From contig NZ_LT607410.1 in the NCBI RefSeq assembly GCF_900091515.1, forward strand, positions 2,294,001-2,358,000: a stretch of 64,000 bases of DNA, read 5' to 3'. The notes under the pieces were generated by a model. The model ran no database searches, was not told where the DNA came from, and was given only the letters and a program-made list of their open reading frames with translations. Positions 32,351 through 40,410 of the stretch are shown here, in pieces (positions within the stretch are counted from its first letter, which is position 1; the number at the start of each line of letters is the position of its first letter). The position numbers and the translations under genes were made by a program. Source of the stretch: Micromonospora purpureochromogenes (GTDB lineage: Bacteria > Actinomycetota > Actinomycetes > Mycobacteriales > Micromonosporaceae).

Positions 32351-33832
32351 GTGACCGAGCCCGGCCCGCCGACCACCGGCCGGGCCCGGCTCGCCCGGTA
32401 CGCCGGCCTGCTTGGCGCGGTGCTGCTCACCGTCGCCGGGTGGCTGGGCGGGGCGCTGCCGGACATCCCGCCCGCCGGCCCCTGGCACGCCGGAAACGCC
32501 CCTTGGGCGCTGGGCTGCTGGCTGCTCGGCACGGCGCTGCTGGTCGGGGCCTGGTGGTCGCTGCGCCGGGGCGCCCCGTCTACCCGGTGGGCGTACCTGA
32601 CCGCCGGGCTGTGGCTGCTCCCGCTGCTGGCCGCGCCGCCGCTGGGCAGCCGGGACGTCTACTCGTACGCCTGCCAGGGCTGGGCGTACGCCGCCGGCCA
32701 CGACCCGTACGACGTGGGGGTGGCGGCGGCCGGCTGCCCCTGGGTGGAGTCGGTCGCGCCGATCTGGCGGGACACCCCCGCGCCGTACGGCCCGTTCTTC
32801 GTGCTGCTCGCCGCGCTGGCCGCGACCCTCGGCGGCGGCCTGGTCGGCACCGTCGTGCTGCTGCGGCTCGTCGCGCTGGCCGGGGTGCTGCTGGCCGCGC
32901 TCTGCCTGCCCGGGTTGGCCCGGGCCGCCGGGGTGCCCACCGCCCGGGCGGCCTGGCTGGCGCTGGCCTGCCCGCTGGTCGGGGTGCACCTGGTGGCCGG
33001 GGCGCACAACGACGCGGTGATGCTCGGGCTGCTCCTGCTCGGCCTGCTGGTGCTGGTCCGGCTGCCCGGCCGGCCGACGGCGCTGCTGGCCGCCGGGGTG
33101 CTGCTGGGCCTGGCGGTGACCGTGAAGGCCACCGCCGTGGTGGTGCTGCCGTTCGCGGCCCTCGCGGCGGTGCTCGGCCGGTACACCCCGCGCGCCCTGC
33201 TGCGGGACGGGGGCTGGCTGGCCGGCGGCGTGCTGGCCGCGCTGGCCGCCACCTCGGCGCTGTCCGGGCTCGGCCTGGGCTGGCTCGCCGGGCTGGCCCG
33301 CAGCGGCGACGCCGAGCAGTGGACCTCCCCGCCCACCGCCGTGGGCGTCGTCGTGGACTACCTCGGCGAGATGGCCGGGCGGGAGCCGGGCGCGGTGCCG
33401 GTCATCCGGGCGGTGGCGCTGGTGCTGCTCGCGGTGCTGCTGGTGGTGCTCTGGTGGCGGGCCTGGTCGGCGCTGCGCGCCCTCAACGACGTCCGGCAGC
33501 GGGTGCGCCGGCTGGCGGTGGCCCGCCCCCGGGTGACCCTGCACGCCGCCGGCGTCGCGCTGGCCGCCACGGTGGTGCTCGCCCCGGTCTTCCACCCCTG
33601 GTACGCGACCTGGCCGCTGCTGCTGCTCGCCGTGTCGGCGACCCGGACCGGGTGGTTCGTGCTGCCCGCCGCGGTGGCCACCTTCCTGGCCCTGCCGGAC
33701 GGGACGTCCCTGGCCCGGTACACCAAGGCACCCGGCGCGATCGCCATGACCGTGCTGGTGGTGGCACTCGCGGCATGGGCGTGGCACCGGTGGCGCCGAG
33801 GCCGCCCCGCCCCGCCCGCCACCCGACCCTGA
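32351..33832 (+). CDS. mptB: MptB-like polyprenol-phosphomannose-dependent mannosyltransferase, second copy
   Basis: A 493-residue paralogue of the preceding gene with the same signature segments (SRDVYSYACQGWAYAAG, IWRDTPAPYGPFF, LVAGAHNDAVM, VFHPWYATWPL). The GTG at 32351 is chosen because GGAGAGG lies about 7 bases upstream and overlaps the end of the first copy, implying one transcript and coupled translation. The pair probably arose by tandem duplication and may act on different acceptors or steps of envelope mannan synthesis. Two B-family palindrome arms start 8 bp after its stop. Confidence 0.85.
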   Translation: MTEPGPPTTGRARLARYAGLLGAVLLTVAGWLGGALPDIPPAGPWHAGNAPWALGCWLLGTALLVGAWWSLRRGAPSTRWAYLTAGLWLLPLLAAPPLGSRDVYSYACQGWAYAAGHDPYDVGVAAAGCPWVESVAPIWRDTPAPYGPFFVLLAALAATLGGGLVGTVVLLRLVALAGVLLAALCLPGLARAAGVPTARAAWLALACPLVGVHLVAGAHNDAVMLGLLLLGLLVLVRLPGRPTALLAAGVLLGLAVTVKATAVVVLPFAALAAVLGRYTPRALLRDGGWLAGGVLAALAATSALSGLGLGWLAGLARSGDAEQWTSPPTAVGVVVDYLGEMAGREPGAVPVIRAVALVLLAVLLVVLWWRAWSALRALNDVRQRVRRLAVARPRVTLHAAGVALAATVVLAPVFHPWYATWPLLLLAVSATRTGWFVLPAAVATFLALPDGTSLARYTKAPGAIAMTVLVVALAAWAWHRWRRGRPAPPATRP

Positions 33833-33839
33833 CCCTGCA

Positions 33840-33899
33840 CCCGTTTGCGGCGTGTCGGGGTGTCGGACGGCGCGGGCACCCCGACACGCCGCAAACGGG
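33840..33899. repeat. Palindromic element family B, copy 1
   Basis: A perfect 23-bp stem whose 5' arm starts CCCGTTTGCGGCGTGTCGGG (33840) and whose complement ends at 33899, with a 14-nt loop. A second copy with nearly the same arms lies inside a coding sequence at 47178-47239. This copy sits between the convergent mannosyltransferase and glnA1 genes. Confidence 0.85.
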
Positions 33900-33920
33900 G
33901 TCGATCAAGGGGCCGGACGA

Positions 33921-33963
33921 CGGAACGGGCCGGCTCCGCGAATCGCGGAGCCGGCCCGTTCCG
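33921..33963. terminator. Strong hairpin terminator for glnA1
   Basis: A 20-bp perfect stem (arm GGAACGGGCCGGCTCCGCG) with an AAT loop lies 15 bp past the glnA1 stop on the minus strand. It could work in both directions, since the upstream mannosyltransferase converges on it. Confidence 0.75.
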
Positions 33964-33978
33964 GTGTCGGACGACTGC

Positions 33979-35403
33979 TCAGCAGTCGAAGTACATGGCG
34001 AACTCGTGCGGGGTCGGGCGCAGACGGACCGGGTCGACCTCGTTGGCGCGCTTCCAGCCGACCCAGGTGGAGATCAGGTCGGGGGTGAAGACGCCGCCGT
34101 CGAGCAGGTAGTCGTGGTCGGCCTCGAGGGCGTCGAGCACGGCCGGCAGCGAGCCGGGCACCTGCTTGACGTCGCCCCACTCCTCCGGCGGCAGGTCGTA
34201 GAGGTCCTTGTCGATCGGCGCCGGCGGCTCGATCTTGTTCTTGATGCCGTCCAGGCCGGCCATCATCATCGCCGAGAAGGCGAGGTACGGGTTGCTGGAC
34301 GGGTCCGGCACCCGGAACTCGACCCGCTTGGCCTTCGGGTTGCTGCCGGTGACCGGGATGCGGGTGCAGGCGGAGCGGTTGCGCTGGGAGTAGACCAGGT
34401 TGACCGGCGCCTCGAAGCCCGGCACCAGCCGGCGGTACGAGTTGACCGTCGGGTTGGTGAAGGCCAGCAGCGACGGCGCGTGGTGCAGCAGACCACCGAT
34501 GTACCAGCGGGCCGTGTCCGACAGGCCGGCGTAGCCGGTCTCGTCGTAGAACAGCGGCTCGCCGTTGAGCCAGAGGCTCTGGTGGGTGTGCATGCCGGAG
34601 CCGTTGTCGCCGAAGAGCGGCTTGGGCATGAAGGTGGCGGTCTTGCCGGCGGCCCAGGCCTCGTTCTTGATCAGGTACTTGAAGAGCTGGAGCTGGTCGG
34701 CCGAGTGCAGCAGGGTGGAGAACCTGTAGTTGATCTCCGACTGGCCGGCGGTGCCGACCTCGTGGTGCGAGCGCTCGACGGTGAAGCCGGCGTCGATCAG
34801 CCGGCGGACCATGCTGTCGCGCAGGTCGGCGTAGTGGTCCACCGGCGGCACGGGGAAGTAGCCGCCCTTGTAGGCGGTCTTGTAGCCGCGGTTGCCGCCG
34901 TCTTCCTCACGGCCGGAGTTCCACGCGCCCTCGATCGAGTCGATGTAGTAGAACGACTGGTGGGCGGAGGTCTCGTGGCGGATCGAGTCGAAGATGTAGA
35001 ACTCGGCCTCGGCGCCGAAGTACGCGGTGTCGGCGATGCCGCTGGCCGCCAGGTACGCCTCGGCCTTCTTGGCCACGTTCCGCGGGTCCCGGGAGTAGGC
35101 CTCGCGGGTGAACGGGTCGTGGATGAAGAAGTTCAGCGCGAGGGTCTTCTGCGCGCGGAACGGGTCGATGAACGCGCTCGCGACGTCCGGGAGCAGGAGC
35201 ATGTCCGACTCGTGGATCGCCTGGAAGCCGCGGATCGACGAGCCGTCGAACGCGAGGCCGTCGGTGAAGACGCTGTCGTCGAAGGACTCGACCGGCAGAT
35301 TGAAGTGCTGCATCACGCCGGGCAGGTCACAGAAACGTACGTCGACGAACTTCACGTCCTCGTTCTTGAGGTATCGCAGGAGTTCCTCGGGATTGGCAAA
35401 CAC
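33979..35403 (-). CDS. glnA: Type I glutamine synthetase, adenylylatable (GlnA1)
   Basis: A 474-residue enzyme that makes glutamine from glutamate, ammonia and ATP. Motifs in order: [50 protein letters not shown], and [21 protein letters not shown] carries the tyrosine that GlnE adenylylates. The GTG at 35403 ([19 protein letters not shown]) follows AGGAGGAC, giving the family's standard 474 residues; the frame is open to 35424. Upstream lies a four-box GlnR-type operator (35462-35499), so it is probably nitrogen-regulated. It is the second synthetase in the window besides glnA2. Confidence 0.97.
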   Translation of the reverse strand: MFANPEELLRYLKNEDVKFVDVRFCDLPGVMQHFNLPVESFDDSVFTDGLAFDGSSIRGFQAIHESDMLLLPDVASAFIDPFRAQKTLALNFFIHDPFTREAYSRDPRNVAKKAEAYLAASGIADTAYFGAEAEFYIFDSIRHETSAHQSFYYIDSIEGAWNSGREEDGGNRGYKTAYKGGYFPVPPVDHYADLRDSMVRRLIDAGFTVERSHHEVGTAGQSEINYRFSTLLHSADQLQLFKYLIKNEAWAAGKTATFMPKPLFGDNGSGMHTHQSLWLNGEPLFYDETGYAGLSDTARWYIGGLLHHAPSLLAFTNPTVNSYRRLVPGFEAPVNLVYSQRNRSACTRIPVTGSNPKAKRVEFRVPDPSSNPYLAFSAMMMAGLDGIKNKIEPPAPIDKDLYDLPPEEWGDVKQVPGSLPAVLDALEADHDYLLDGGVFTPDLISTWVGWKRANEVDPVRLRPTPHEFAMYFDC

Positions 35404-35461
35404 ACGTCCTCCTGGCACGTCCACTCCGGTGGCTGGGCACTGACGACGCTATGGCCGTGCG

Positions 35462-35499
35462 GTTGCCCGGCCGTGTCTCCTCTGTTTCCGCCGTGTTAC
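35462..35499 (-). promoter_or_regulatory. GlnR-type operator upstream of glnA1
   Basis: Read on the minus strand, the pentamers GTAAC, GAAAC, GACAC and GCAAC occur with exactly 6 nt between each. The known GlnR consensus is GTnAC-n6-GAAAC-n6-GTnAC-n6-GAAAC; the first two boxes match perfectly and the other two at 4 of 5 positions. It ends 59 bp before the glnA1 start. TATACA at 35578-35573 is a candidate -10 for an upstream promoter. Confidence 0.75.
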
Positions 35500-35679
35500 G
35501 TCGCTCGCGGAGCGTCATCGGCGCCGCTCAGCCCTCGGCGGGTCACCGTTCGGACGATACCCGCTGGGAGGGTGTATAGCCAATTGATACGGTTGGCCCG
35601 ATTCCGCGATACGTGCCGATCCGGCGTCCGCTGCCCACCCCGGCCACCGCCGGCGGGGCGCTGACTACCCTTGACCGTC

Positions 35680-36093
35680 GTGACCAACCCGCACGCCGCG
35701 GCACCGGTGCCGCCCGCCGCCGATCCGTCCTTCACCCCGCCGAGCCTCGGCCGCCGGTTCGGTGCCCTGGTGATCGACTGGGTGCTCTGCCTGCTGGTCG
35801 CCCGCGGCTTCGCCGACCCGGTCAGCGACGGCTGGGCCGCGCCGCTGGTACTGATCCTGGAGTACGGCTTCTTCCTCGGCCTCTTCGCGCAGACCCCCGG
35901 CATGTACATCACCAGGGTGCGCTGCGTCGGCTGGGCCGACGGTGGCCGGATCGGGCTGCTCCGGGCGCTGCTGCGGGGCCTGCTGCTCGCCCTGTTGGTA
36001 CCCGCGCTGATCATGGACGAGCACCGGCGCGGGCTGCACGACCGGCTCACCGGCTCGGTGATCGCCGACGCGCCCCGCCCCACCCGCCCCTGA
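35680..36093 (+). CDS. RDD-family membrane protein
   Basis: A 137-residue protein. LGRRFGALVIDWVLCLLVAR is the RDD signature helix, with the Arg and Asp residues visible, and LHDRLTGSVI is the conserved C-terminal motif. Three hydrophobic helices span the rest. RDD proteins have been linked to ion transport or salt tolerance but most are uncharacterised. Its place between glnA1 and the DUF4191 gene matches mycobacterial Rv2219A. The start is a GTG at 35680; a TTG at 35671 is in frame. Confidence 0.88.
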   Translation: MTNPHAAAPVPPAADPSFTPPSLGRRFGALVIDWVLCLLVARGFADPVSDGWAAPLVLILEYGFFLGLFAQTPGMYITRVRCVGWADGGRIGLLRALLRGLLLALLVPALIMDEHRRGLHDRLTGSVIADAPRPTRP

Positions 36094-36131
36094 CCCGCCC
36101 CAGCCCGTCAGGGGCGGGGAGTGTCACCGAA

Positions 36132-36162
36132 AAGAGCCGGGCCCCTCGGGGGCCCGGCTCTT
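36132..36162. terminator. Bidirectional hairpin terminator between RDD and DUF4191 genes
   Basis: AAGAGCCGGGCCCC and its complement GGGGCCCGGCTCTT pair perfectly around a TCG loop, with A-run and TT ends. It lies between two convergent genes. Confidence 0.8.
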
Positions 36163-36177
36163 CGCGTACGTCGGGGG

Positions 36178-36864
36178 TCAGCGGCCCCGCGTCTGGCGGA
36201 ACGCGCGCGGCGGCCGCATGTTCTTCGGGATCGCGCCCTTGGGCATCTGCGGGCGGGCGGTGAGCGCCTTGAGCCGCTTGTCCAGGGCGTTGACGTCCTT
36301 GCCCTGCAGGTTGCGCGGCAGCCGCATCAGGGTCATCCGCAGCTTGCGGATCGGCAGCTCACCCTCGCCCTGGCCGATCACGTAGTCGTAGAGCGGCGCC
36401 GAGCCGATCACCTTGGCCAGCCGGCGCTTCTCCTGGCCGAGCAGGCCGCGCACCCGCTGCGGGTTCCCCTCGGCCAGCAGGATCACGCCGGGGCGGCCGA
36501 TCACCAGGTGGACCATGTCCATCTGGGTCGTGGAGCTGACCGCCGGGGTGACCCGCCAGTCGCCGCGCATGCTCTCCATGATCTGCGCCGCCGCGCCGGG
36601 CTGCCCCTCGGCCGCGTTCATCATCGCCTTGTTGGACCGCAGGTTGAGCACGATCAGCACGGCGAGCAGGGTGATCAGGATGCCCACCGGCAGCCAGAGC
36701 CAGCCCCAGAGGATCACCGCGACCACGGTGAGCGCGAGCGGGATCAGCACCGCCGCAGCGGTCAGCGGCGCGAACCACCTGTCCTGCTTGGCGGTGAACT
36801 GGAACACCATCCCGATCTGCTTCAGCCGCTGGCCGATCGAGACCTTCTCCTGGGGCTTTGCCAT
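36178..36864 (-). CDS. DUF4191-family membrane protein
   Basis: A 228-residue protein with an N-terminal QRLKQIGMVFQFTAKQD helix, two adjacent membrane helices (about residues 33-72) and a cytoplasmic tail (MDMVHLVIGRPGVILLAEG, LYDYVIGQGEGELPIRKLRM). This corresponds to mycobacterial Rv2219, which lies between lipA and glnA1, as here apart from inserted genes. Function is unknown; conservation beside lipA suggests a housekeeping role. ATG at 36864. Confidence 0.88.
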   Translation of the reverse strand: MAKPQEKVSIGQRLKQIGMVFQFTAKQDRWFAPLTAAAVLIPLALTVVAVILWGWLWLPVGILITLLAVLIVLNLRSNKAMMNAAEGQPGAAAQIMESMRGDWRVTPAVSSTTQMDMVHLVIGRPGVILLAEGNPQRVRGLLGQEKRRLAKVIGSAPLYDYVIGQGEGELPIRKLRMTLMRLPRNLQGKDVNALDKRLKALTARPQMPKGAIPKNMRPPRAFRQTRGR

Positions 36865-37057
36865 GCCCCAGAGTCTAGTGGTCCCCGCCGGTGCAGATGA
36901 TCCGCGGCCGGCTGAGTACCTTACGCCGCCTCAGCGGGCGTTTCCGGCCCCGGTAAGGAGGGCGCCCGGCCGAAGATCAGGCGGCACACCCATGCCCCGG
37001 GGGCACCTTCGCGCGGAAAGTCGACATCAGCGAACGACGACACCGAAGGAGCCCGAC

Positions 37058-37228
37058 ATGTTCGGCAACGACGCAGAATTCCTCCTCTCCCTCCACCGCA
37101 GCCACGCCGCCGAGCTCCAGGCCGACGCCGAGGCGGCCCGGCTGGCCCGGTCCCTGCCGCGCCGGCACGGCCGTAGCTGGCTGAGCCGCCGCAGCCGCCC
37201 GGGCCGCACCGACGCCGCCCGCCGGTGA
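37058..37228 (+). CDS. Short arginine-rich protein
   Basis: A 56-residue ORF (ATG at 37058) preceded by GAAGGAGCCCGAC, a strong ribosome site that argues it is translated. The protein is a Leu/Ala/His/Arg helix followed by an Arg-rich tail (RRHGRSWLSRRSRPGRTD). Its TGA overlaps an in-frame GTG (37225) that could begin the long upstream form of the LuxR regulator, suggesting possible translational coupling. Similar small proteins upstream of actinobacterial regulators are common; no function is known. Confidence 0.5.
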   Translation: MFGNDAEFLLSLHRSHAAELQADAEAARLARSLPRRHGRSWLSRRSRPGRTDAARR

Positions 37229-37356
37229 CGACCGTGGCCACCGCCGCTGCGGCGGCGACCACCGGCCCCGCCGCCGCGGCGGCGACCACCGGCCCCACCG
37301 GGGTGGCGGTCCCGGACCGCCCGGTCGGTGGGGCCGGTGCCGGCGGCGGGCGTGGC

Positions 37357-40257
37357 ATGCTCGGTGCCGTGACCGTACGCGCCGCCAGCACCGTCCTCGT
37401 CGGCCGTCAGGGCGAGGTCGGGTCGCTGCGCACCGCCCTGGCCCGCGCCCGGGCCGGGGAACCCACCACCGTCCTGGTCGGCGGCGAGGCCGGCGTCGGC
37501 AAGACCCGGCTGCTGGAGGAGTTCGGCGCGCTGGCCGGCGCCGCCGGCGCCCGGCTGCTGGTCGGTCAGTGCCTGGAGTTGGGCGAGGCCGGCCTGCCCT
37601 TCGCGCCGTTCGCCGCCGCGCTGCGCGAGGTGCTGCGCCGCGACGGTCCCGGCGTCTTCGACGGGTACGAGCCGGAGTTCGCCCGCCTGCTGCCCGAGCT
37701 GGGCCGGGGACCCGCCGCCGTCGCCGCGCCGGCCGGGCCGGCCCTCTCCGACGCCCCCCGGGGCTACCTGTTCGACCTGGTCGGGGAGCTGTTCCACCGG
37801 CTCGCCGCCGACCAGCCGCTGGTGCTGGTGATCGAGGACCTGCACTGGGCCGACCGGTCCACCCGCGACCTGATCGGCTTCCTGGTCCGGGCCGCCCGCA
37901 CCGCCCGGCTGCTGCTGGTCTGCACGTACCGCACCGACGAGCTGCACCGGGGCCACCCGCTGCGGCCGTTCCTGGCCGAGCTGGACCGGGCCCGCGGTGT
38001 CGAGCGGATCGAGCTGGCCCGCCTCGACCGGGACGGCACCGCCGCGATCCTCGCCGACATCCTCGGCGCCGAACCGGCGGCCCGGGCCGTCGACGACGTC
38101 CACGAACGTACCCAGGGCAACCCGTTCTTCATCGAGGAGCTGGCCGCGGCCGGCGACCCGGTCGGCTGCGCCACCCTGCCGGAGACCCTGCGCGACCTGC
38201 TGCTGGCCCGGGTCGACCGGCTCCCCGACGCCGCGCAGCGGGTGCTGCGCATCGCCGCCGCCGGCGGCACCCGCTTCGCGCACCAGCTCCTCGCCGAGGT
38301 CGCCGGCCTGCCCGAGCCCGAGCTGGAGGACGCGCTGCGCGCCGCCGTCGCCGCCCAACTGGTCGTCGCCGACCCCGACGGCGACTACGAGTTCCGGCAC
38401 GCCCTGGTCCGCGAGGCCGTCCACGACGAGCTGCTGCCCGGCGAGCACGCCCGGCTGCACGCCCGGTACGCCGCCGCCATCGAGGCGCAGCCGCACCTGG
38501 TCGCCGCCGGCCGCGCCCCGGCCGAGCTGGCCCACCACTGGTACGCCGCCCACGACCACCCCCGCGCCCTGGTCACCGCCCGCGCGGCGGCCTGCGCCGC
38601 CGCCGACCGGTACGCGTACGCGGAGCAGAGCCGGCTGCTGGAGCGGGTGCTGGAGCTGTGGGAACTGGTGCCCGACGCCGCCGACCGGCTCGGGATGGAC
38701 CACCTGGCGGTGCTGGAGGAGACCCTGGACGCCGCCACCACGGCCGGCGACTACAGCCGCGGGCTCACCCTCACCCGCGCCGCGCTGGCCGAGGTGGACG
38801 CCGACGCCGCGCCGCTGCGCGCCGCCCGGCTGCTGGACCGGCGGGGACGGCTGCTCGCCCTGCTCGGCAAGAGCGACGGCAGCGCCGAGCTGCGCGAGGC
38901 GTACCGGCTGGCGGGTGGGGTGCCGGACGGACCGGAGCGGGTCCGCCTGCTCGCCGACATCGCCGCGCACCTGGTGAAGATCGATCCGCAGCTGGCCGCG
39001 GCGGTCGCCGCCGAGGCGCGCACGGTCGCCGAGGCGGTCGGCGAGGACCTCGCCCTGTTGCCCACCCGGATCGCCATGCTCTGCCGCACCGACCAGGCCC
39101 CGGACCTCGGCCTGGCCGAGCTGCGCCGGGCCGAGGCGCTGGCCCGCGCCGCCGGCAACGCGCCGGCGCTGGTCAGCGCGCTGGTCCACCTCTCCGACGT
39201 GCTCTTCGAGCTGGGCCGGTACGCCGAGTCCGCCGAGGCGGCCGCCGCCGGGGTGAGCGAGGCGCGCCGGGTCGGCATCAGCCGCTCCACCGGGGCGTAC
39301 CTGCTGTCCAACCAGGCCGAGGCGCTGCTCGCCCTGGGCCGCTGGGACGAGGCCGACGCGGCCTGCGCCGACGCGGCCCGGATCGACCCGCCCGGCGTCT
39401 CCGGCCTGCACTGGCTCCAGCTGCGCGCCGGGCTGCGGCTGGCCCGGGCCCACCCCGCCGCCGACGAGCTCGTCGGCCGCGCGTTGGGCTTCCTCGCCCG
39501 GCCGTACCTGTGGCCGAACCACCGGCTGCCCCTGCACGAACTGCGGATCGAGGCGGCGCTGGCGGCCGACGACAAGGTCGAGGCGGTCCGGGCGGCCCGC
39601 GCCGCGCTCGCCGACGACCGCCTGCCGCACCTGCCCCGCGAGGGGTGGCCGGTGCTCAGCGCCGCCGCCCGCACCGCCGCCCGGGTCGAGGACCGGGAGC
39701 TGGCCGCGGCGGTCAGCGCGCTCGCCGCCGAGCTGCCCGTCCGGCAGCCCGCCGAGCAGGCCCACGCGGCCCAGGTCGCCGCGCTGCTGACGGTCGGCGG
39801 TCGCGCGCTGCCCGTCTGGCGTACGGCGGTGCGGGCGTGGCGGGTCGACGGCCAGCCGTACCCGCTGGGGCGGTCCCTGCTGGCGCTGGCCGAGGCGGCC
39901 GCGTCGGCGGGGGAGCGGGACGAGGTCGCCGAGGCGGTGGCGGAGGCCGCCGGGATCGCCCAGCGGTTGGGCGCGACCCCGCTGGCCGAGCAGGCCGCCA
40001 CCCTGGCCCGCCGGGTCGGCCTGCGCGGGGCGAGCCGGGGTCGCCCCGGCGCGGACCTGCTCACCTCCCGGGAACAGGAGGTGCTGCGGCTGGTCGCCGA
40101 GGGGCACAGCAACAGCCGGATCGCCGAGCAGTTGTTCATCTCGCCGAAGACCGCGAGCGTGCACGTCTCCCGGATCATCGCCAAGCTGGACGTCACCAAC
40201 CGGGTCGAGGCCGCCGCCCTAGCCCACCGCCTCAACCTCCTAAACCCCCCACGCTGA
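37357..40257 (+). CDS. Large ATP-binding LuxR-family regulator (LAL type)
   Basis: A 966-residue protein. An AAA/STAND-type ATPase comes first: VLVGGEAGVGKT (Walker A, about 39-50) and LVLVIEDLHWADRST (Walker B). About 500 residues of Ala/Leu/Arg-rich TPR-like helical repeats follow. The C-terminus is a LuxR helix-turn-helix (LTSREQEVLRLVAEGHSNSRIAEQLFISPKTASVHVSRII). LAL regulators are usually activators of sugar or secondary-metabolite genes. The ATG at 37357 is chosen; a GTG at 37369 or the distal GTG at 37225, which adds a low-complexity Ala/Thr stretch, are alternatives. Its target is not evident. Confidence 0.9.
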   Translation: MLGAVTVRAASTVLVGRQGEVGSLRTALARARAGEPTTVLVGGEAGVGKTRLLEEFGALAGAAGARLLVGQCLELGEAGLPFAPFAAALREVLRRDGPGVFDGYEPEFARLLPELGRGPAAVAAPAGPALSDAPRGYLFDLVGELFHRLAADQPLVLVIEDLHWADRSTRDLIGFLVRAARTARLLLVCTYRTDELHRGHPLRPFLAELDRARGVERIELARLDRDGTAAILADILGAEPAARAVDDVHERTQGNPFFIEELAAAGDPVGCATLPETLRDLLLARVDRLPDAAQRVLRIAAAGGTRFAHQLLAEVAGLPEPELEDALRAAVAAQLVVADPDGDYEFRHALVREAVHDELLPGEHARLHARYAAAIEAQPHLVAAGRAPAELAHHWYAAHDHPRALVTARAAACAAADRYAYAEQSRLLERVLELWELVPDAADRLGMDHLAVLEETLDAATTAGDYSRGLTLTRAALAEVDADAAPLRAARLLDRRGRLLALLGKSDGSAELREAYRLAGGVPDGPERVRLLADIAAHLVKIDPQLAAAVAAEARTVAEAVGEDLALLPTRIAMLCRTDQAPDLGLAELRRAEALARAAGNAPALVSALVHLSDVLFELGRYAESAEAAAAGVSEARRVGISRSTGAYLLSNQAEALLALGRWDEADAACADAARIDPPGVSGLHWLQLRAGLRLARAHPAADELVGRALGFLARPYLWPNHRLPLHELRIEAALAADDKVEAVRAARAALADDRLPHLPREGWPVLSAAARTAARVEDRELAAAVSALAAELPVRQPAEQAHAAQVAALLTVGGRALPVWRTAVRAWRVDGQPYPLGRSLLALAEAAASAGERDEVAEAVAEAAGIAQRLGATPLAEQAATLARRVGLRGASRGRPGADLLTSREQEVLRLVAEGHSNSRIAEQLFISPKTASVHVSRIIAKLDVTNRVEAAALAHRLNLLNPPR

Positions 40258-40307
40258 CCCCACCCCCCACCCCACCCGCCTCGCCCGACGACCACCCCCC
40301 GCCCGGG

Positions 40308-40371
40308 GCGCACTTTCAGAGAAAGCGTGGCTATTTCCGGCCACGAGGCCACGCTTTCCCTGAAAGTGCGC
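40308..40371. repeat. Palindromic element family A, copy 2
   Basis: Arms of 24 nt (40308-40331 and 40348-40371), starting GCGCACTTTCAGAGAAAG, pair with one mismatch around a 16-nt loop. Relative to copy 1 at 13961 it lies in the opposite orientation, judging from the partly conserved loop (TATT at one end). It sits between the convergent LuxR and membrane glycosyltransferase genes. Confidence 0.85.
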
Positions 40372-40410
40372 GGCAAAGGTGGGGGGTGGGGTGGGGTGGA
40401 GTGGGGTGGG

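Noticed and set aside
37027..40164. Thousand-residue minus-strand frame over the LuxR gene
   Set aside because: It is a high-GC shadow frame with Gly/Arg/Gln bias; the plus-strand protein has clear Walker and LuxR motifs.
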